Below are positions 55,438 to 64,000 of a stretch of DNA of 64,000 nt, one piece after another. The stretch lies in assembly GCF_027942865.1 (NCBI RefSeq), contig NC_134517.1:19722009-19786008 (forward strand), written 5' to 3'. The position numbers and the translations under genes are program-made. The notes under the pieces are model-generated. The model had not been told where the DNA came from. It saw nothing but the letters and a program-made list of their open reading frames with translations, and ran no database searches. The stretch comes from Odontesthes bonariensis. Taxonomy: Eukaryota > Chordata > Actinopteri > Atheriniformes > Atherinopsidae. Position 1 is the first letter of the stretch. Each line of letters begins with the position of its first letter.

Positions 55438-57385
55438 AGCTGTTGAATAGGCTTTCATACAACAGAAAACTGAAATTCGGTTCAGTTCAGGAAGGAAGCG
55501 GATGAAAGAGGGGATTAGTTCTAAAGAAAGTTGCAAAAGCAGAGTAAAAGTGTGCAGAAGACGTTCAGTAAAAGAGTCCAAAGACAAATATTTACTCATC
55601 GGCAGCGCAGAAAAGAGATGGGTGATATATGTGTGGCTTTTTTTCCTTTTATAAAGAAGCTTGATATGAAGAGTCTCCTGAAAGCTAAAAGTACCAGGAT
55701 GTTAACAAACAACAGCTGGTAACACTGCAGAGTGATCCATCTCTGTCACAGTTTCAGTGAGATGGTATGTGCTATTTGTAGGAGCTAAAAGAAAGCAGTT
55801 AAACTCAGTAAGTCAAAAAAGTTGAGTTTTTTCATTCATGTTGATAAGTGTTTTCTCAATTTTCTGTTACTTTAAATTGTATTGTTTTCACATGTTTGAC
55901 TCAACAGCTGCCCAAGAAACAGCTGTACAAGAAAATACATGTTTACATCATATTCCAAGATTTAAAGGAAGTATTTTTTAACAATATAGCAGCTCACAAC
56001 ATCCACTGACTGTTACTATAAAATGAATGCACACCTGAATATGTTTTAAAGTTCTACAGCTGGTTTACTTTGTCAAATGGGCCAAAAAGTGAGGTCATAT
56101 TTCGCATGGCATCAGATGCAGCACAACACTGACTTATTAAATCACATATCTTACACGTAGTCACTACAAAACCGTCCATGAGTTTCCTTTTTAAACTTGT
56201 ACAAAGTGCATTAGGTCTGTCCAAAAAAATTAGATTGGAGTATTCAAGAATCTGTAGTTGTCAGTAATTTAGTCCACTTTATTAATTGTCAGTGCAATTT
56301 ATATTTCTGGCCATACGGTCCATTCTTATCTCCACCTACCTCCTTCTTCACCAGATTTGACCATACTGACCAACCTAAACTGAACTAAAGCTGGACACAC
56401 ACTAATATACCAGCAGGTTAAAAAAAAAGAAAGGAGAGCATTCCTTATAAGCTGGCGCTCCTGTTCCAACACGCAAACGGGCGTGGCCTACCTTCACGTT
56501 CTCTATAAGGTGCTTTTAAAACTTTGTGAGCTGCTTAGCATGACTATGTTACATTTATTCATGAAATTAAATTACGTTAAAATGATTTTGAGCTCAGTTA
56601 AATGAAAAAAAATGAATACTCTATCATGCTCTGCCTGTATTGCCATAACAGCGAAAACATGTCGAGGTCAGGGCTCTCTTTAAACTGTAGAACGTTTGTT
56701 TGTTTTTTTTATGGTGGGGGCATTCTTAAATTACAACCTTCTTTTGAATTCAAGGTAAACACAAGAAACTTGTGCTAAAGGAAAAAAAAAAAAAAGTCTA
56801 GTCCATTTTTTTTTTTTTTCAAATGCAATCATGAATGTGCAAGTTAGAGCATAAAGCAGTTCCTGTGACTTGATGAAAGATGTATTATTGATGTTTATGT
56901 AATGTAAAGTAATATATTGAGGCTGTCATTGTCATGACTTCAGACATTTTGGATTTAAAAAGTGTTTTATTGACAAATGTCTGTGCACATTAAAAGTTCA
57001 TTTTCATGAAGTTTTCTTGAGGCTTGTTCTAGCTTTTTTACATATGAGCACATTGTGAGTCTCTTGTTTTTCATTTCGCTTTCTTTTGCTGACTTTATAG
57101 AGATCTTTGCATTGATCAGTAAAGACCAAGCAAGTGTGCATTCAGTATGATTTATTTTGCTTTTGTATTTTATTCTTTTATGCCTTTGAATAGTTTAAAA
57201 GAGATTTTGCTCCAGTGCTACCAGAACGCTTTTTGGAAGTGGCTGGATTACTCACTTTTGATTTGTTTGAAGACAGAATAACAGAAAGCTCATTTGTAAC
57301 TCATACTAAAATATAAGAAATATTGAGAAGTAAGAAGATGTTAGACAGCTTGAAACTTTAATGCAATAACCTGTACACCACACAT
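55438..57385. other. Intergenic, copy 2 3' flank
   Basis: The first ~425 bp match the 3' flank of copy 1. The rest has A and T runs (near 56,779 and 56,808) and no supported gene. Confidence 0.6.
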
Positions 57386-57555
57386 CTTCATCTTCTTCTT
57401 CTTCTTCTTTCGGCCTGAACCTTTATCAGGGATCGCCACAGCGAGTCGATCTGGCATCATCGATCGGGCACATGTATCACGCCGGATGCCATTCCTGACG
57501 CAACCCTCACCATTTATCCGGGCTTTGGACCGGCACTAGAAATATACTGCCTAAT
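57386..57555 (-). mobile_element. Short retroposon (SINE-like or LINE 3' fragment)
   Basis: 170 bp between direct repeats ctgtacaccacacat (57371-57385 and 57556-57570). It contains ccggatgccattcctgacgc and ttatccgggctttgg, phrases typical of a dispersed fish retroelement, and a (ctt)n tract that forms its 3' tail on the minus strand. Confidence 0.8.
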
Positions 57556-57570
57556 CTGTACACCACACAT

Positions 57571-60500
57571 ACTTTGGTAAAATAGGACTGAGGCTGGATC
57601 ATATTATTTAAAAGGAAGTGTAAGAATATTTCTATGTCAGTAGGGGGCAGTGTTTATTAACCTTTACAGCATGTCACTGGTTGATCTTTAAGCTTGGGTG
57701 TGAGAGATATGTCCTCTTTTGAGGCTTTAACACGGGGCTGTTAAGGTTATTTCTTTACAATTTCGAAATGTGGCTTTACAGGAATGTACTATAGAACATT
57801 TATCGCAGTCTATAACATTCAGACTGTGTGATATTGCCTTGATATCTGGGCCCATTGTTGATGAAGTGTTGTATAACTGTTATGGAGAAATGTGTGGGTC
57901 TGATTAATGTTCCAGCAAATCATTCAAAGAAGTTCAGAGAGATTTTTGATGTGCTTCCATGGAAAGTGTCTGCTTAAATCAGTTAGGTCAATTTGCAGTT
58001 CCATCACATGTTGTAAACGAATGCCCATTCTAGGCCTGTATACCTGCGGATGTGTTCAGAGAGGGAAAGAAAATGGCACCACGTGAAAAAATAACAGTCA
58101 GGACAACTAAGTTGTTCTTTGATATAAATGCATGAAAAGCAGGTTCACCCTCTGCTGGATGACAAGCTGGTGTAGATTTGGAAGGGCACTGGTTGGGCCA
58201 TGTGAGAGAGTCATGCATGATTAGTTTAACCTCTGAGTCACTGAGAAGTCTGTGATCTGCTACCACCTGCCCTGTGGGTTCAGGGCACAAGCAGAGAATG
58301 AACGCTATCATATTTCTGTGGCCACAACAAATACCAGGGCTTTATTAGAGTATTGAATTATTTGTGGGGATGGGGGCTCTGCCTCCTCAGATCAGGGTCT
58401 CGGTGTACTTCTACAGAGCCCATATTTTTCTAGCGGCCAGAGTGTACCCTTTAACATACACATCATCATTACCTCACACTGGAGTGTGATATTCCATCAG
58501 ATATAGGCAGAAATGCACTTTCTATTCAGTGTTTATTTCCCTTTTCCTTTTGTTGCAGTAGAAAAGAGAACGGGGGAGAAGAATGGGCTACCCTCCAGAA
58601 CTGCCTTTTATACCCGGCTGATTAGCATGCTGGGTTGTTTAAATTGCCTCCTGGAGGGCTGACGTGAAATCGAACAATATCCTCTGGCTTTAGAGACTAC
58701 AGCCCCATGGCTTCTCATTTATTTTTATGCAGAGTGAGGACAGAGCCTTGGCACAGCTCCGCTGAGGAAGCCAAGTCCAGGGAGGCCAGGTCTGGGTAGG
58801 TCAGGACAAATCAATTAATATCAGCTCAATAAAAGTCCTTGGCTCTTTCTTTAGTGTGACAGTGCAACCTGGGCGCCACCATAATGATGTGGCTAAGTCT
58901 TTACGGGTGCTTCAGACATTTTAATGCAATAATATACTTTTCTTTCCCATCTCTATAAAATACTTAAGTTAAGGCTTGATTTGTCTGTGGACTCTCCTTC
59001 CTGGGATTAATGGACAAGCATTGTTTGTCGTAGTTATCATTATAGTTTATTAAAGATTTCCCCCCTGGCTGATGATGTTTATGACTGTGTTTTGGCCCAG
59101 CGCAGCCTCCATGCATTTATTTTTCTGCTAACATCTGATCATCATGTAAAATTCAAGAATGCCCAAGGCAGAGAGATTATTACACCCACGGCAGTAACCA
59201 ACATAGTAGAAACACTTCCTAATATGCTGTTTATATACTTAAAGTGCAGCAAATGGGACAGATAAAATCACTGTATGGGAGATTGAAAGTTGTTTGCATC
59301 CTCTCTGAACCAAAAATGATCTCAGTTGTCAGGAATAATTGGAGCAACGATAAATATGTGTCAGGATTTTAATAAATAATACTTTCTCCCTGTGGAGGAA
59401 AAACTGATCAAATCAGAAAGATTTACTCAGCTGTAGCATCAGGCCACTAACAACAAATTAAATTTTTGGATGTTATTTACTGTTTGGTAGTGTCTGAGCA
59501 ACACAGGGTTTATCAAACACACCACTGCTGCCAGGATCATATTTAGCGACCACAACGAAAACGCAGGTTATTAAACCTCCAGGCTGGGTGACGGTGTGCA
59601 CAGTGGCAGCCATGTTTGCGTGAGTCTCCTGGTGCATTCCTTCACATTGCGAAAGCTTAAAGCTAATTTGGAGAAACTCTCTCCGGGTGGCCTGGCAAGA
59701 GTTTGAAGCTCGGTCACATTGCTGTGCCTCCACTGTCATACGTCATGCCTCTTACATCCTGCTGAAACATCAATAGTGAAGTCAATAAGTAAATATTTTC
59801 TTCAGGAAGAATCTCTGGTATATTTATATGTTTTTTCTTTTTTGGTTTCTCTTGAGCATTTGCTTTGGAGACAGTTTTCCTCTTTGTCAAGACAAAACAT
59901 TAGTTTAAGTAAAGGATAATGTTATTTTCTATTCTATTTACTTTTGGCTGATTGGTTGATTAGTGCTCAGATGTTCATTTTCCCAGAGAATCCTAATGTC
60001 TTTAGTGATGGCTGATTCTAGAATGGATCACCTGGAGGGATATTTGGGAAGGTTGTGTCCGACAGCAGAGCTTGTCGCTGTCATGTTAAGTGCAAATGTG
60101 AAAGCACTGTAGGGTAACATAATCACGATGTCTGTCCTGCCTGCAGAATTGACTTTATTATATGTGACTCGAGATATTCAAATGAAGTGATCGATTGGGC
60201 CCCTTCTTATCAAGGTTTAATGAGCCTATTAATATGTGATCAGGCAACCAGGTGATGCAGAATTATTCCTTTTGGAGGAGCTCACTAAGGTTGGAACACT
60301 AAATAAGTGTTAACTGTTTCAACGAACCTGTGACAAATTTAGTTTGTCGATCTGCCCACAGTCATTGATTTTTATTCACTTCAATTCTGAAGACCAGATG
60401 CATTGTGGTAGCATTTGCTGAATCTCACCAGAAAATGTGAACTTCTGACCAAAATGTAGTAGTTTCACAATCCATAGTTGTAAATGGTGAGAAACGCATC
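57571..60500. other. Intergenic
   Basis: No gene seen. Segments 58,075-58,180 and 58,608-58,735 match the copy 1 flank at 32,855-33,083, so the gene-bearing duplication reaches about 58,735. Beyond that the sequence appears single-copy in this window. Confidence 0.55.
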
Positions 60501-60530
60501 CCTTGGCGGTTGTTTTTCTCTCAGGCAGCG

Positions 60531-60608
60531 TTCAATTCAATTCAATTCAATTCAATTCAATTCAATTCAATTCAATTCAATTCAATTCAATTCAATTCAA
60601 TTCAATTC
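60531..60608. repeat. (TTCAA)n pentanucleotide with LINE-type tail
   Basis: 78 bp of pure ttcaa repeat followed by gtttttatttatatagcgcc, the usual look of a minus-oriented fish non-LTR element 3' end with a pentanucleotide tail. Confidence 0.9.
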
Positions 60609-63600
60609 GTTTTTATTTATATAGCGCCCAATACTACAAATGTTATTCAAGTCCAATTCAAGCCAATTGGAATTCAATGAATTGTAATCATAATTATTTA
60701 TAAAATAATCCAACGTTCCAATGTCAGGAATCAGGACACGTGGATATCAAAATGCGAAAGCTGCAACCACTTGGATTTTTTCGACTGTCTAATCATCTAT
60801 TTTGCATCATGTAACCTAAATATGTACGTTAATTCTCACCCCAAACAATTCCTGTATGAGAAAGCGTTAGAAAAGAAAGGAATCACAAGAGAGAGCAAAG
60901 TAGAAAAGTACAATGACTGTTGAAAACATTGCGCATCTCAAACTATGTTCTCTTTTTTAACTCTCGAACATTTATGGCCGAGTAACCCCCTGACCTTTTG
61001 TGTGACTCCACCAGCAAGTCGACAGTCCTGAATTTGGGTGAAACTTTCTCAACTATTTTCTACAACTACTTGTGAATTGTTATAGTTCAAACCCAATCAC
61101 ACTCTGATCTTTCCGTTAAATGCAAAATTTGGATCGCAAACGTGGCAAAAAAACATGTCTGCATTTCAAGTGTGAGCATGTTAGCATTTCAAATAAAAAC
61201 AAAACTCCTGCAGTGTGGACATTTCTTCAATCATAAAAAAGCCAGATGGCGAAGCGTTTGCACGCTGATTTACACTGTATTCGCATGTAGCAAACACTGC
61301 TCATCGTCATCTGCTTTCACACTCTTTTGTTTCGCACAACCAGCACCATATGATTCCATTTGTCAAAGATAGGCTCCACCCCAGTTGTTGAACACTCTTA
61401 ACATTTCATAGAAAACACTTTCTTTGAACTACTCTGTAACCATACAGGAATGAAAAAAGTATGAGCAGTTGGAAATGTATTCTTTCAGCACCATGGACAG
61501 ACAGTTTCTGAGACCCAGCGGAGGGAATCACGTTGTTTTTGTTTTCAGTTGTCATGCGTTTCTGTAAAAAACATTCTCAGCAGTCGGGGTTCACGGCTTC
61601 GATCTTTTGTCAGTTCTGCATTCAAACAAACTGCCTGTCAATGTGCCGCGCTGACGTATCTGTGCTTGTGCACTTGCGAAACCTGACACAATTCTCCTGG
61701 GGCAAAATGGAAAACACTAGCAGCATACCGCCTCCTTTGTATTGTCTGATGGGAAGATTAAAGCCAAACAAAATTCACTGTCTTCATCCGTGAGTGGGTC
61801 GATGGTGAGACCACCAGAGGGGAACAGCTCGCTCAGCTTTGTCATCAGATCACATTATCATTGATCTCCAGCTCTGGTCCTCTGTTTGCCTCTGCCTTCT
61901 TGCTCTTGGTCCTGGTCTGTCAGTAACATTTCCTGTAGCTTGCTGTTGCTTCTCATCTTGTGAGTGTGATAAGAAACTGTGATGACTTCACCAGAATAGC
62001 AAACAGTGTGAGCAGAGATGTGCCTCCATCTTTGTTTGTATAATGGCTAAATTGAATAAGTTTGTTTAACTCTAAACCTCTGGTAATCATGGGCACAAAT
62101 TCTGTGTAGAGGCTACAGCTTGAGGCAATTATTGCCAGTTTTGTGGTGTATTTTTTTCTTCGTTCCATGACTTCTTCATGCCAGAAAAGATGGCAGCTGG
62201 CTCCTTGCCCCAGTCACAGAGCCCCTTGAGGTGTATTTATGACAGGAAGGAACATTTGTTACAGCAATTATTGATTAAACTCTGGGATAGATTCAAAAAG
62301 CCTTTGAACACAATTGCTGCTTTCAGTAAAATACTCTGCAACAGATGCTAAAAGTTGAGGACGCTTTAAAGAACAATGCCATAAAAAGTTTTGCTATCAG
62401 TTGAATTAAAACAAAGTGCATTTAACAAAATGTATTGTTCAGTCTGAGGGTCGTATTAGCACCATTTTTCCATGATGCACTTTATGAAGGTACCTGGCAG
62501 GTAGGCTGTTATGTGTGCTGAACCTCACTTTCTCCTCTCTGTATAGACTTAATAAATGACGCTGAGATCATAGCTTTGTGGAGTCCATACCAATGGATGC
62601 ATGACTCATTGTTCCTCTTGTCAATGATGACAGATGTTTATGACTCTGGCAGTATGTTGGGATCATTGTCATGCTTCAGAATGAATTTAGAACCGTTCAG
62701 ATGCCAGTCTTTGCACAGTGCCATATACAAATCCTTTACTTACAGTCAAGGCAGAAAAAAACCGAAAGGATTGGCAAAGAGTCACTGATATTTTTAAAAT
62801 TTTCCTAGCTTGATTTTTGGACTCTTCCATAACTGAATGAGAGCCGAACAACCTGAGTCAAAACACAGAAAGTGATTATTGAAATCATATTTTTAGAGAT
62901 GCTAAGTGCAGCCGTCAACAACATGCTGGCGAGTCAAAATAAGAACATACTGAGTCATTATGAAATTCTCTGAAAAAATATTAGAAATAGTAAACGATGT
63001 GCTTCTTTCGGTAGAAAAGAATCTTGGAGAAAGTTGTTGTGGCTGCATAAGATTTTTGCAAAGATGAAATGTTACCAAAACAACATGTTCAACACTGTCT
63101 GTCTCTGTTGTGGTCGTTGTGGAGTCTGAATATCTCCAAATGAGACCCATATGTCTGGCAACATCAGTGACCCCTCTTATTTAGATGTGCCAGGCTGTAT
63201 GTGCTGTATGTGCTCGACCAGCATGCTGGGATGTTTCACTTTACATGACTATTACACCAGTGAAAAATTCTATCAGAACCCAACAAGAGGAGAAATGTGT
63301 ATGCTACTCAGGCATGTATTCATTTGGAGGAGAAGAAGCTTGCCACTCATTCTATCTTTACTCCCACCAGAGGACTTTTTTATGTGCGTCATGATGTATG
63401 GGAAAAATATTCCTGCTGTTCAAGCTCACTATGTGGGCGTTTCAGCCAAATGTTCTAATTGTTTATATGTGTCTGTTCAGCTTGATGGCATGTCACTTCT
63501 GTTTCACTGATCCGTCTGTGATTGAGTGATTCGTGTGGACAGCGCAGCAGATTGTGCCGTTGATTACTCAAAATAGCCCTTGCATGTGGCATCGTACAAG

Positions 63601-64000
63601 TTCATACGTGCATACACACTTAAAGGCATTGCATGTATGTCAGTGCTTATATATGAATGTTTGTGCCCGTGTCGCTGCACATTAAACATGTCTGCTTGTG
63701 TGTGCACATTCTTAACTTCATGTGCATGTAAGCTGGGATCTGGCGAGTTTCTCTCCACCCGCGGTGGGCCTCTTTCAGCCAGATGGATGGTCTCAACCAG
63801 TGTCAGCAAGGTGACAGCTGGCTGGCCTAGCCTTTCCTGGGCGTGGGTCTGGATCCTGTCCTCTGACAGCTCCTGACAGCTCCTGATGGGTCTCCCACTT
63901 GCACCCCCCCTCAGTCCCCCTCACCCATGAGCTTGCATCATGGAAACTCCTGGTTTACAAGAGAAATCAATGATGTCTCACGGCATGCTTTAATGAAATG
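60609..64000. other. Intergenic
   Basis: No supported gene. Several short open frames exist (for example 63151-63510) but lack recognisable domains, splice context or paralogy. Confidence 0.5.

Noticed and set aside
63151..63510. 119-residue open frame near the right end
   Set aside because: No recognisable domain, no splice or promoter context, and Cys/Met-rich composition as expected by chance.

Overview
The window looks like teleost fish nuclear DNA. It has intron-split vertebrate-type genes, short degenerate remnants of L2/RTE-type LINEs and Tc1-like transposons, TTAA- and TA-flanked non-autonomous DNA transposons, and dense microsatellites. Everything is read from sequence alone; no database or alignment search was run.

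Region 1 (1-16,896) is a head-to-tail array of a 300-390 bp unit. Nearly every unit ends in a tRNA-Phe(GAA)-like gene: 25 full-length 73-nt copies, 13 copies of 58 nt that share one 15-nt D-arm deletion, a partial copy at the left edge, and one unit that has lost its tRNA. Most full-length copies carry visible lesions. The cleanest are at 6289, 9334, 13753, 15655 and 15981. A TA-flanked Tigger/pogo-like element (172-1098) and a TTAA-flanked element (4180-5205, itself hit by a retroposon) interrupt the array. Region 2 (16,897-17,800) is a six-copy 152-bp tandem repeat.

Region 3 is a tandem duplication of one multi-exon gene for a CD2/SLAM-family-like immune receptor. Unit 1 is about 17,995-33,085 and unit 2 about 34,749-58,735. 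Both copies encode a signal peptide exon, a cysteine-free V-like Ig domain, a four-cysteine C2 Ig domain, a transmembrane exon and a long multi-exon cytoplasmic tail. Every internal exon is phase 1-1, so any exon can be duplicated or skipped without breaking frame. Copy 1 has two small duplicated tail blocks and ends in a long acidic exon. Copy 2 has undergone cassette amplification of the tail: four sets of exons 7-8-9 plus eight near-identical 198-nt exons carrying a five-proline SH3-ligand-like motif. All are open in the predicted frame and flanked by AG/GT. Splicing them all would give a receptor of about 1,116 residues. The terminal exons of the two copies carry different stop lesions. 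The duplicate pair also supplies natural empty sites for a TTAA foldback element and a 5'-truncated LINE present only in copy 1.

Region 4 (about 32.2-34.7 kb and 55.4-64 kb) is intergenic. It holds a degenerate RTE-type endonuclease fragment, small retroposons, microsatellites, and otherwise no gene I can support.
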